Source: Pedobacter cryoconitis (GTDB lineage Bacteria; Bacteroidota; Bacteroidia; Sphingobacteriales; Sphingobacteriaceae). Taken from it: DNA of 64,000 nucleotides. Under the pieces are notes generated by a model. It saw only the letters and a list, made by a program, of their open reading frames with translations. It was not told the origin of the DNA and ran no database searches. The position numbers were made by a program, and so were the translations under genes. Where the stretch lies: NCBI GenBank assembly GCA_019352875.1, contig JAAAFW010000006.1:208342-272341 (forward strand). Direction: 5' to 3'. This document shows positions 44,350 through 52,713 of the stretch, one piece after another. The number at the start of each line of letters is the position of its first letter. The stretch's first letter is position 1.

Positions 44350-45477
44350 ATGAGCCTTATACATCAGATAGCACTTACACTGATCCCGTCTGTCGGTCCC
44401 GTAAATGCGAGAAAGCTAATCAGTCACTTCAAAAATGCCTCAAATATCTTTCAGGCAGGATCTTCAGCATTAATTTCGGAAACAGGGATGAGCGCTGCGA
44501 TGGCGGCGCAGATATGTAGCCCCTTACCTTTGCAGTTAGCAGAAGAGCAGCTATTACTACTTGATAAATACAGCTGTCACCCACTTTTTTTTACAGACCC
44601 CTTGTTTCCACAGAACCTAAATCAGTGTCATGACGCGCCGCTGTTACTGTATAGTAGAGGCAATGCGATACTGGAACAGGATCGTATTGTCAGTATAGTA
44701 GGCTCCAGAAAGACCAGTGCTTATGGATTGCAAAGCTGTGCTGCGATAGCTGAGGTCTTGCAGGACTACGATGTAATGGTGGTTTCCGGGTTGGCTTATG
44801 GTATAGACGTTTGTGTCCATCGCGAGTGTCTGCGCCTTAATATTCCAACTGTTGGTGTGTTAGGGCATGGCCTTGACCGGATTTATCCGGCTGCACACCG
44901 GGAAATTGCGGCTGACATGTTAAATTGTGGTGGTCTTCTTTCAGAATTCCCATTTAAAACTTCCTGCAGACCCGAAAACTTTCCCCGGAGAAATAGAATT
45001 ATTGCCGGTATGGCCGCAGTGACAATCGTTGTGGAGGCAGCAGAAAAGGGCGGGGCTCTGATTACTGCCGATCTGGCAAATTCTTATCACAGAGACGTTT
45101 ACGCAGTTCCCGGCAGAATTACAGATTTAGGCTCAGCAGGATGTAATTATCTGATCAGAACAAACCAGGCAATTTTATTGCAGCATACAGCAGAGGTAAT
45201 GGAATCGATGGGCTGGAATAAAGTTCATAACCGTCAGCAGGAAGCCTTGATGGTTAAAGAAAATGAGAAGGCTAACCGGCAGAAAATATTATTAACAGCA
45301 GAGCAGCGGGCCGTTTTTAACGCACTGAGCGAAAAAGCACTGCAGGCCGACCAACTTTCAGCCTCGCTTAAAATGGGGGCCGGCGCATTGGCACTTACGT
45401 TACTTGATCTGGAAATGAAGGGATTAATCTGTGTTAAACCGGGTGGGTTATATCAGCTATTGCATTATAAATCATAA
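44350..45477 (+). CDS. dprA: DNA processing protein DprA
   Basis: 375 residues. DprA binds incoming single-stranded DNA and loads RecA in natural transformation. The N-terminal helix-hairpin-helix-like part (GPVNARKLISHFKNASNIFQ) comes first, then the Rossmann core with SIVGSRKTSAYGLQ, VSGLAYGIDVCVHRECL, TVGVLGHGLDRIYP and FPRRNRIIAGM. A winged C-terminal domain begins near residue 310 (LSEKALQADQLSASLKMGAG). The ATG is the natural start. No other competence gene is nearby. Confidence 0.94.
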   Translation: MSLIHQIALTLIPSVGPVNARKLISHFKNASNIFQAGSSALISETGMSAAMAAQICSPLPLQLAEEQLLLLDKYSCHPLFFTDPLFPQNLNQCHDAPLLLYSRGNAILEQDRIVSIVGSRKTSAYGLQSCAAIAEVLQDYDVMVVSGLAYGIDVCVHRECLRLNIPTVGVLGHGLDRIYPAAHREIAADMLNCGGLLSEFPFKTSCRPENFPRRNRIIAGMAAVTIVVEAAEKGGALITADLANSYHRDVYAVPGRITDLGSAGCNYLIRTNQAILLQHTAEVMESMGWNKVHNRQQEALMVKENEKANRQKILLTAEQRAVFNALSEKALQADQLSASLKMGAGALALTLLDLEMKGLICVKPGGLYQLLHYKS

Positions 45478-45606
45478 AATCTGCCATATAATTGTTGTTC
45501 ATCAATCAATAAAACAGATCAATTCAGAATTAAATGTGGTATAGCTTAATTATTCGGAATAATGTAATGATTATTTGTATTGATTAAATATCTAGGAATC
45601 AAGTCG

Positions 45607-45614
45607 TATTTTTG
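45607..45614 (+). promoter_or_regulatory. -7 box just before the cystathionine beta-synthase ATG
   Basis: TATTTTTG ends 4 bases before the ATG at 45619. TTG at 45580-45582 lies 24 bases upstream, a bit far. If used, the mRNA would be leaderless or nearly so. Confidence 0.45.
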
Positions 45615-45618
45615 TAAT

Positions 45619-46980
45619 ATGTGGTATAACAATATATTGGAAACTATAGGCAACACACCATTGGTGAGGTTGAATACAATTACAAAAGATATTCCGGCTA
45701 CAGTGCTGGCTAAAATAGAAACTACCAACCCAGGTAACTCTATTAAAGACCGTATGGCTTTGAAGATGATCGAGGTAGCGGAGAAAAATGGTTTACTGAA
45801 ACCCGGTGGAACCATTATCGAAGGTACATCCGGTAACACCGGAATGGGTCTGGCTATGGCGGCCATTATCAAAGGGTATAAATGTATTTTTACAACAACA
45901 GATAAACAATCCAAAGAAAAAGTAGATGCCTTAAGGGCATTTGGCGCAGAAGTTATTGTCTGCCCTACGAATGTAGAACCGGAAGATCCAAGGTCTTATT
46001 ATTCCGTTTCTTCCCGCTTGGAGAGAGAAGTTCCTAATTCATGGAAGCCCAATCAATATGATAATCTTGCTAATTCCCTGGCTCATTATGAGCAGACAGG
46101 CCCTGAAATCTGGGAGCAGACAGAGGGTAAGATTACACACCTTGTGGTTGGCGTAGGCACAGGAGGAACTATCTCCGGTGCCGGAAAGTACCTGAAAGAG
46201 AAGAACCCGGCAATTAAAGTTTGGGGTATAGATACTTATGGCTCTGTATTCAAAAAATACAAAGAGACAGGCATTCTGGATAAAAACGAAATATACCCAT
46301 ATATCACAGAAGGAATTGGTGAAGATTTTCTTCCCGAGAATGTGAACTTTGATGTCATTGACCTTTTTGAGAAAGTAACCGATAAAGACGCGGCTTTAAT
46401 GACGCGTGATATTGCACGTAAGGAAGGTATTTTTGCCGGCAATTCGGCAGGTTCTGCAGTGGCAGGACTTCTACAGCTTAAAGATCAGCTAAAAGAAGGT
46501 GATCTTGTTGTAGTTATTTTCCACGACCATGGTAGCCGTTATATGGGCAAAATGTATAATGAAGACTGGTTGAGAGAACGAGGCTTCCTGAAAGATGAGA
46601 AACTAACTGCAAAATCTATTCTTGCCAAGAAAGAAAAATTGGAAATTGTCACTGTAGATTGTGAGAAAACAATTGTAGAAGCGATCAATACGATGAATGC
46701 TTTAAATATTTCGCAAATACCAGTTACCCAAAAAGGGATGGTTGTTGGTAAGCTGGCTGAAGGAGATATTCTGAGAGCATTGATGGAGAACCCGGCTTTG
46801 AAGTCATCTCCGGTAAAAGAAATTATGTCTGCGACTTTCCCGTTTGTTGATCTTAATACGTCAATAGATAAGATTTCTGCACTGATCAACAAAGAAAATA
46901 GCGCTGTATTAGTTGAAGATGAGCATGGTAATTTTGATATTATCACTCAGTATGATATCATTAACGCTATCTCTGCTTAA
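45619..46980 (+). CDS. Cystathionine beta-synthase with CBS domain pair
   Basis: The 453-residue enzyme joins serine and homocysteine (or makes cysteine from O-acetylserine). It starts MWYNNILETIGNTPLVRL; the upstream frame from 45580 crosses the -7 box and is rejected. The PLP lysine is in NPGNSIKDRMALKM (Lys43), the substrate loop is EGTSGNTGMGLAMAA, and the phosphate loop is VGVGTGGTISGAGK. Residues of about 340-453 form two CBS domains (TIVEAINTMNALNISQIPV and the second with SIDKISALINKENSAVLVED), which in other enzymes bind adenosyl ligands. Two terminator hairpins follow. Confidence 0.9.
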   Translation: MWYNNILETIGNTPLVRLNTITKDIPATVLAKIETTNPGNSIKDRMALKMIEVAEKNGLLKPGGTIIEGTSGNTGMGLAMAAIIKGYKCIFTTTDKQSKEKVDALRAFGAEVIVCPTNVEPEDPRSYYSVSSRLEREVPNSWKPNQYDNLANSLAHYEQTGPEIWEQTEGKITHLVVGVGTGGTISGAGKYLKEKNPAIKVWGIDTYGSVFKKYKETGILDKNEIYPYITEGIGEDFLPENVNFDVIDLFEKVTDKDAALMTRDIARKEGIFAGNSAGSAVAGLLQLKDQLKEGDLVVVIFHDHGSRYMGKMYNEDWLRERGFLKDEKLTAKSILAKKEKLEIVTVDCEKTIVEAINTMNALNISQIPVTQKGMVVGKLAEGDILRALMENPALKSSPVKEIMSATFPFVDLNTSIDKISALINKENSAVLVEDEHGNFDIITQYDIINAISA

Positions 46981-47000
46981 TCCAGATAATTTTTTATTCA

Positions 47001-47032
47001 GAAAAACCGCCTCATTAAGAGGTGGCTTTTTT
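47001..47032 (+). terminator. Terminator of the cystathionine beta-synthase gene
   Basis: CCGCCTC at 47007-47013 pairs with GAGGTGG at 47019-47025 (one G-T pair), flanked by A-run and followed by CTTTTTT. Confidence 0.8.
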
Positions 47033-47047
47033 ATGCTTTAGATAGAC

Positions 47048-47085
47048 AAAAAAGGCTTCCTGATTTTAATCAGGAAGCCTTTTTT
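47048..47085. terminator. Two-way terminator between CBS gene and murA
   Basis: An 18-base perfect stem with AAGGCTTCCTGATT / AATCAGGAAGCCTT and only a 2-base loop has A/T runs on both sides, so it can stop transcription of both convergent genes. Confidence 0.9.
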
Positions 47086-47110
47086 TAGCGCTTAATATTA
47101 TTTATATCGA

Positions 47111-48436
47111 CTAATGACTTGGTGCAGAAGCATCTATGCGCTTAATCTGTGCGCCTAATGCTCTTAAACGGGTATCGATATCTTGATAACCTCTTTCGAT
47201 CTGCTCGATATTGAATATAGTAGATTTACCTTCCGCAGAAAGTGCCGCGATTAACAGAGATACACCTGCACGGATGTCAGGAGATGTCATACTTATACCT
47301 TTTAACTGGTATTGTTTGTTAATTCCGTTAACCGTAGCTCTGTGTGGATCACAAAGAATAATCTGCGCACCCATTTCGATTAGCTTATCGACAAAGAACA
47401 AGCGGCTTTCGAACATTTTCTGGTGGATTAAAATTGATCCTTTGGCCTGAGTAGCTACAACAAGCACAATACTCAGCAGGTCAGGCGTAAATCCTGGCCA
47501 CGGAGAGTCTGCTATTGTTAGAATAGAACCGTCGATAAAAGTATCGATAATGTAATGCTTCTGAGAAGGGATATAGATGTCATCGCCTCTGCGTTCAAAT
47601 TTGATACCCAGTTTACGGAAAACATCAGGTATAACACCTAGTTCCTCATAGCAAACATTTTTGATTGTAATTTCTGATTCAGTCATTGCCGCAAGGCCGA
47701 TAAATGAACCGATTTCGATCATATCAGGTAACATTCTGTGTTCTGTACCACCCAGTTTGGTTACTCCTTCAATAGTAAGAAGGTTAGAGCCAATACCGGA
47801 TATTTTAGCGCCCATGCGGTTTAGCATTTTACATAATTGCTGTAAATAAGGCTCGCATGCTGCGTTATAAATTGTCGTCACACCTTTTGCCAGTACCGCT
47901 GCCATTACAATATTGGCAGTTCCGGTTACTGAAGCTTCGTCTAACAGGATGTAGGCACCCTGAAGATTAGTTGCATCAACATTAAAAAAGGATGCTTTGT
48001 TATCGTAAACGAATTTAGCGCCCAGTTTTTCGAAACCCAGGAAATGTGTGTCCAGTCTTCTGCGGCCAATTTTGTCGCCACCTGGTTTAGGGATTGCAGC
48101 CTTACCGAAACGTGCCAGTAATGGACCTACAATCATAATGGAGCCTCTCAGACTTCCCCCTTTTGATTTAAATACATCTGATTTAAAGAACTCCAGGTTT
48201 ATGTTTTTGGCTTCAAAAGTATAGGTGTCTTTTGAAATTCTTTCTACCGTTACACCGAGGTCGCCTAAAAGTTCAATCAGTTTATTAACATCTTTAATGT
48301 CCGGTATATTACTTACCGTAATCTTTTCCTCCGTTAATAAGACGGCCGAAAGAATTTGTAAAGCTTCATTTTTGGCTCCCTGAGGGTGGATCTCACCCTT
48401 TAGTTTCTTTCCGCCTATAATTTCAAATGCATTCAT
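47111..48436 (-). CDS. murA: UDP-N-acetylglucosamine 1-carboxyvinyltransferase
   Basis: The 441-residue enzyme adds enolpyruvate to UDP-GlcNAc, the first committed step of peptidoglycan synthesis. The N-terminal GGKKLKGEIHPQGAKNEALQ motif (Lys-Asn pair), the GSLRGSIMIVGPLLARFGKA segment and the DGSILTIADSPWPGFTPDLL motif are intact. The active-site loop reads PKPGGDKIGRRRLDTH, with Asp121 where E. coli has the catalytic and fosfomycin-binding Cys115. It is followed on the same strand by nothing else; upstream lies DUF4290 with a 32-base gap, so they are likely one operon. Confidence 0.95.
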   Translation of the reverse strand: MNAFEIIGGKKLKGEIHPQGAKNEALQILSAVLLTEEKITVSNIPDIKDVNKLIELLGDLGVTVERISKDTYTFEAKNINLEFFKSDVFKSKGGSLRGSIMIVGPLLARFGKAAIPKPGGDKIGRRRLDTHFLGFEKLGAKFVYDNKASFFNVDATNLQGAYILLDEASVTGTANIVMAAVLAKGVTTIYNAACEPYLQQLCKMLNRMGAKISGIGSNLLTIEGVTKLGGTEHRMLPDMIEIGSFIGLAAMTESEITIKNVCYEELGVIPDVFRKLGIKFERRGDDIYIPSQKHYIIDTFIDGSILTIADSPWPGFTPDLLSIVLVVATQAKGSILIHQKMFESRLFFVDKLIEMGAQIILCDPHRATVNGINKQYQLKGISMTSPDIRAGVSLLIAALSAEGKSTIFNIEQIERGYQDIDTRLRALGAQIKRIDASAPSH

Positions 48437-48468
48437 ATTGTGCTAACCTCGTATTTTAAATCTGCTTC

Positions 48469-49164
48469 CTAGTGCCTTTGCTTAGGATTGTTATTGTTGC
48501 TTCTTGGGCGGTTGTTGTTGTTATTATTATTATTATTTTGTCTGCCCTTGTTGTTATTGTTATTATTGCTTCGACCGCGACCGGCATTCATAGATGGTCT
48601 GCTAACCGGAGGTCTGAATTCGACTTTGGCCAGGTTGATGTTTTCTTCCAGCTGCAGTTTTCCTCCTGAAAGTTCATAGAGGTTTTTAAGGATAGTTTCA
48701 TCGGCTACCGTATCCTTATTCCAGGTTACATAAGCCATTTTCATGAAATTAGCTATTCCCTGAACCATGGCCGCTCTGCGTTCCGGCTCATCTACAGCAA
48801 GAGCTCTTTCAATCAGCACTTCAACTGTTTTACCATAGTGCTTATACTTGATACGTTGCTGAGGATAACCGATATGCGCAGGTTTTACCAATGCTGCTTC
48901 CGGAGTTGGTTTGGGGTAAGGACTGTCAACTTCAATCTGGTAACCTGAAATAATATGCAGGTGATCCCATAATTTGTGTTTAAAATCCGCGACATCTCTT
49001 AAATGGGGGTTCAGAAAACCCATCAGATCAATCACCGCCTGAGCGTATTTGTTTCTTTCTTCCAGATCGGACAGGCCACAGATATATTTGACCATATTCT
49101 GTACATTACGTCCGTATTCAGCAAGAATTAATTCGTTTCTTGTGGTATTATAATCGAAATTCAT
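48469..49164 (-). CDS. DUF4290 protein with poly-Asn tail
   Basis: The 231-residue protein starts MNFDYNTTRNELILAEYGRN and is an almost full match to the Bacteroidota family DUF4290, alpha-helical and of unknown role. The last 50 residues are low-complexity, with blocks of 6, 9 and 4 asparagines between Arg/Gly/Lys residues (NNNNNN, then NNNNNNNNN), encoded by repeated AAC and AAT codons. The tail looks like an RNA-binding or disordered region. The gene lies directly upstream of murA on the same strand, a neighbour pair that may be functionally linked to the cell wall. Confidence 0.88.
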   Translation of the reverse strand: MNFDYNTTRNELILAEYGRNVQNMVKYICGLSDLEERNKYAQAVIDLMGFLNPHLRDVADFKHKLWDHLHIISGYQIEVDSPYPKPTPEAALVKPAHIGYPQQRIKYKHYGKTVEVLIERALAVDEPERRAAMVQGIANFMKMAYVTWNKDTVADETILKNLYELSGGKLQLEENINLAKVEFRPPVSRPSMNAGRGRSNNNNNNKGRQNNNNNNNNNRPRSNNNNPKQRH

Positions 49165-49251
49165 TCAAATTTATTTCTAATGGCCCTAACAGAAGGGGAG
49201 GTTAAATAACGCTTCGGGCCCCGTTATCGTATTATGGTCTTAAGGTAAGAC

Positions 49252-51552
49252 TTATTTTACAATGCGCAATTTAGCAAATTTTAATAACAATTGCTTGTTT
49301 CCCAGACCTTGAAAAAATACAGTCGCCTTTACATCCGGTAAATTGCCCTCCAGATTCACAATTTTACCAAACCCAAATTTCTCGTGCTCAACTTCCATAC
49401 CATTCTGGAAAGAGGCTGCTGCATCCGGTGTAAAACCAGGTGTTGGTATGTGTGCTGTAGGCAATACTGTCGGTTTAGGGCGACTTGTCAGGGTTCCGCC
49501 GGAACTTTGTCCTGCAGGTTTTGGTTTGCTGAAACTGTCCCGCTGTTGTGACCAGGACCTTCTTTCCCCGTCAAAACTATCAGAGTCTATGCTGGTTTTA
49601 GGTGCTTTAATCACTTCCAGTTCCAGGTATTTTGCGTTAATTTCACTGATAAAACGACTCGGCTCGCAGTTCGTCAATGTGCCCCAGCGATATCTCGAGG
49701 TCGCATAAGTCAAGGTGAGTTTCTTTTCAGCGCGTGTAATCGCTACGTAGAAAAGCCGGCGTTCTTCTTCCAGATCTGTTCTGGAATTCAGTGACATCTG
49801 TGAAGGAAAGAGGTTTTCCTCTAGCCCCACGACATATACATTCTTAAATTCCAATCCTTTTGCAGAGTGGATTGTCATTAAAGAAACTGTCTCTTTATCC
49901 TTGTCATCTGCCCTGTCGTCATTTGTTAGAAGAGCGATATCCTGCATAAAAATAGCCAGGCTGCGGTCTTCAATATCTTCACGCTCCGCAAACTCTTTGA
50001 TACCATTCAGTAACTCCTGAATATTCTCGTAGCGGGCACGGCCTTCGACACTTTCATCCGTATGCAGCTCTTTAAGAATTCCGGAATGTTGTGCTATATA
50101 TAAAGCAGTTTCGTATGCATCCAGTTTTTTAGATTCAGCTGCAAAACTCTTAATCAGCATTGAAAAATCATTCAGTTGATTGGCAATACGGCCGGCAATA
50201 TATTTTTGCGGATCACAGATTACTTCCCACATGGTAATATCATGCTGGTCGGCTGCCACAATAATTTTATCGACTGTAGTGTCTCCGAGTCCTCTTCGCG
50301 GATAGTTAATTACTCTTTTTATCGCTTCTTCGTCACTCGGATTAAAAGTTAGACGAAAATAGGCGATTAAGTCTTTAATTTCTTTACGCTGATAGAAAGA
50401 TAGTCCACCGTAGATTTTATATGGAACATTGAGCTTTCTCAATGCTTCCTCCATTGCTCTTGACTGCGCGTTTGTGCGGTACAGGATCGCGAAATCACTA
50501 TAGCTAAGTCCATTGGAAGTTCTGTCCTGCATAATGGATTCTGCAACAATTTTGCCTTCTTCATTATCTGTGAAAGCACGGGAAACCTTAATCCTGTCAC
50601 CGGATTCATTGTCTGAGAAGACATTTTTTTCCAGTTGGTTTTTATTGTTGGCGATAATACTGTTCGCTACTTCTACTATATTTTGTGTGGAGCGGTAATT
50701 CTGCTCCAGTTTATAAACCTTTAAGTCCGGATAATCCTTCTCGAAATTCAGGATATTCTGAATATTGGCACCCCGGAATCCATAAATACTCTGTGCGTCA
50801 TCACCTACAACACAGATATTCTGGTAAGCAGCTGCCAGTTTTTTAACAATTGTGTACTGCGAAAAGTTCGTATCCTGGTACTCATCTACCATCAGGTATT
50901 TAAACTTCTGCTGGTACTTATTGAGTACATCCGGATGATTTTTTAACAGCACATTGGTTTTGAATAGTAAATCGTCAAAATCCATTGCGCCCGCCTTGAA
51001 ACAACGTTTAGTGTAAGTTTCATAAATAGCGCCAAGCATTGGTCTTTTATTAGAAACATCTTCGGCCTGAATTTCAGCACTGTTAATATATTCCACATGA
51101 CTCACCAGATTGTTTTTGGCAGAAGATATACGGTTATATACAAAGTTGGCATTGTACAATTTGTCATCCAGCTGCATTTCACGCAGAATAGCACGGATGA
51201 GACTTTTACTGTCATCTGTGTCATAAATTGTGAAATTAGATGGATAGCCGATTTTTTCGGCTTCTACACGCAGAATTTTAGCGAATACCGAGTGAAAAGT
51301 ACCCATCCACAGGTTTTTCGCTTCCGTACCAACTACCTTAGAAATACGTTCCCGCATGTCTTTTGAAGCCTTATTGGTAAAGGTAAGTACGAGAATATTA
51401 AAGGCATCAACTCCTTTTTCGATCAGATGGGCTACACGGTAAGTGATAACCCTGGTCTTTCCCGATCCCGCACCCGCGACAATCATTGCCGGTCCCTGGG
51501 TGTTTTCTACTGCTGCACGTTGCTGAGGGTTTAATCCTGCTAAATAATCCAA
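49252..51552 (-). CDS. UvrD/PcrA-type ATP-dependent DNA helicase
   Basis: The 766-residue SF1A helicase unwinds DNA 3' to 5' in repair and replication. It starts at TTG 51552 (reading LDYLAGLNPQQRAAVENTQG). Motifs visible: Q-motif LNPQQRAAV, Walker A AGAGSGKTRVITYR, Walker B YLMVDEYQDTNFSQY, motif III VVGDDAQSIYGFRGA, motif IV QNYRSTQNIVEVANSI, motif V TIHSAKGLEFKNVYVV, motif VI VAITRAEKKL. A Pro/Ser-rich linker leads to a C-terminal Tudor-like domain (GMEVEHEKFGFGKIVNLEG) that in PcrA binds RNA polymerase. The length suits the PcrA/UvrD group. Confidence 0.94.
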   Translation of the reverse strand: MDYLAGLNPQQRAAVENTQGPAMIVAGAGSGKTRVITYRVAHLIEKGVDAFNILVLTFTNKASKDMRERISKVVGTEAKNLWMGTFHSVFAKILRVEAEKIGYPSNFTIYDTDDSKSLIRAILREMQLDDKLYNANFVYNRISSAKNNLVSHVEYINSAEIQAEDVSNKRPMLGAIYETYTKRCFKAGAMDFDDLLFKTNVLLKNHPDVLNKYQQKFKYLMVDEYQDTNFSQYTIVKKLAAAYQNICVVGDDAQSIYGFRGANIQNILNFEKDYPDLKVYKLEQNYRSTQNIVEVANSIIANNKNQLEKNVFSDNESGDRIKVSRAFTDNEEGKIVAESIMQDRTSNGLSYSDFAILYRTNAQSRAMEEALRKLNVPYKIYGGLSFYQRKEIKDLIAYFRLTFNPSDEEAIKRVINYPRRGLGDTTVDKIIVAADQHDITMWEVICDPQKYIAGRIANQLNDFSMLIKSFAAESKKLDAYETALYIAQHSGILKELHTDESVEGRARYENIQELLNGIKEFAEREDIEDRSLAIFMQDIALLTNDDRADDKDKETVSLMTIHSAKGLEFKNVYVVGLEENLFPSQMSLNSRTDLEEERRLFYVAITRAEKKLTLTYATSRYRWGTLTNCEPSRFISEINAKYLELEVIKAPKTSIDSDSFDGERRSWSQQRDSFSKPKPAGQSSGGTLTSRPKPTVLPTAHIPTPGFTPDAAASFQNGMEVEHEKFGFGKIVNLEGNLPDVKATVFFQGLGNKQLLLKFAKLRIVK

Positions 51553-51783
51553 ATCTTTATTGTTTTGCTTGTTGTGCCGCTGTCAATTAAATTTAACAGC
51601 AGATGAACTGCAAAAATAATAAAACGTGCTCTCTTATTTAAGGATAATAGAAAAATAGGTTAAAAACAATTTATACGCTTATTGTTACCATATTACTGCA
51701 GGATAATAACAATAATTTCTTAGTTTACTGTATTTTTAAAAAGGCTTAAACCGACATAATATTTTAATAACAGAAAATCTTAT

Positions 51784-52662
51784 ATGTGCAGTAATTATTT
51801 TAAATACCTGAACGTTACTCTGGAAGAAGAACGCTGGGGCATATATGTTAATTCTGTCGGTTATTCCAAGGTAGATCCTGAAGAGCATTATCCTAATCAG
51901 AAGCATCCCGAAAGCCATAGTCTGACCTGGAACCGCGGGCGGACCCTTCATGACTATTATATTGTGTTTATTTCAAAAGGCAAAGGAGTTTTCGGGTCTT
52001 CTGTAGACCCGGCAGTGGAGGTGGTTGAAGGAACCTGTTTTTTTCTCCACCCCAATGTGCAGCACAGATATAAACCGCATCCGGATTCCGGCTGGGAAGA
52101 ATATTGGGTAGGATTTAATGGTTTTTATGTTGAAAAGCTAATGGGAAATGGTTTTTTTAATTCCGAAAAGCCACTGGTTCATGTCGGGCATCATAAAGAG
52201 ATCCTGATGCTTTTTAGAAATTTGATTGAGATTGTGAAGACATCATTGCCAGGTTATCCTCAGCAAATTGCGGCACTTACTCTTCAGATCCTCGGGCATA
52301 TCAATACGACGGCAAATTACCTGGAATACAGCGATGATCCGGTAGGTAAGCTCATCGCTAAAGCTAAATTTATTATCCATGAATCCTTCCAGGAGGCATT
52401 AGATATGGAGCAGCTGGCACGTCAGTTACCCATGGGATACTCGGCTTTCCGAAAGTCTTTTAAACAGCTCACCGGACATTCTCCGAATCAGTACCATCTT
52501 AATCTGAGGTTAAACAGGGCTAAAGACCTGCTAAATTCGACGATCTTAAATATTAATGAAATAGCGCTGCAGACAGGTTTTGAGTCTGTGTTTTACTTTT
52601 CAAAATTATTCAAAAAAAAGCACGGTGTATCGCCGAGATCCTACCGTGCTTTAAATGAGTAA
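51784..52662 (+). CDS. AraC-family regulator of the SusCD locus
   Basis: The 292-residue protein has an N-terminal cupin (VVEGTCFFLHPNVQHRYKPH, with the WEEYWVGFNG strand) and a C-terminal AraC domain with two helix-turn-helices (LDMEQLARQLPMGYSAFRKS and INEIALQTGFESVFYFSKLF), ending HGVSPRSYRAL. It is the only regulator beside the glycosidase/dioxygenase/SusCD genes, and the cupin commonly senses a sugar. It points towards the glycosidase gene (convergent), with a 47-base hairpin between the two stops. A hairpin with stem AAAGCACGGT lies inside its own last codons (52617-52652). Confidence 0.9.
   Translation: MCSNYFKYLNVTLEEERWGIYVNSVGYSKVDPEEHYPNQKHPESHSLTWNRGRTLHDYYIVFISKGKGVFGSSVDPAVEVVEGTCFFLHPNVQHRYKPHPDSGWEEYWVGFNGFYVEKLMGNGFFNSEKPLVHVGHHKEILMLFRNLIEIVKTSLPGYPQQIAALTLQILGHINTTANYLEYSDDPVGKLIAKAKFIIHESFQEALDMEQLARQLPMGYSAFRKSFKQLTGHSPNQYHLNLRLNRAKDLLNSTILNINEIALQTGFESVFYFSKLFKKKHGVSPRSYRALNE
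52617..52652 (+). terminator. Terminator-like hairpin inside the 3' end of the AraC gene
   Basis: AAAGCACGGT at 52617-52626 pairs exactly with ACCGTGCTTT at 52643-52652 around a 16-base loop. It ends 10 bases before the stop codon. Confidence 0.4.
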
Positions 52663-52707
52663 GCTTTAAATTCAAATCGTAATAGTTACGGTCTGAATTT
52701 AAAGCTT
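52661..52707. terminator. Hairpin between convergent AraC and glycosidase genes
   Basis: AAGCTTTAAATTCA at 52661-52674 pairs perfectly with TGAATTTAAAGCTT at 52694-52707, with a second CGTAA/TTACG pair inside. It overlaps the AraC stop codon and ends just before the glycosidase stop, as in the other convergent pairs here, though GC is low. Confidence 0.6.
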
Positions 52708-52713
52708 AAATAC

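Noticed and set aside
48472..48679. Leucine- and valine-rich frames on the + strand
   Set aside because: They are the reverse reading of the Asn codons in the DUF4290 tail and have no other support.
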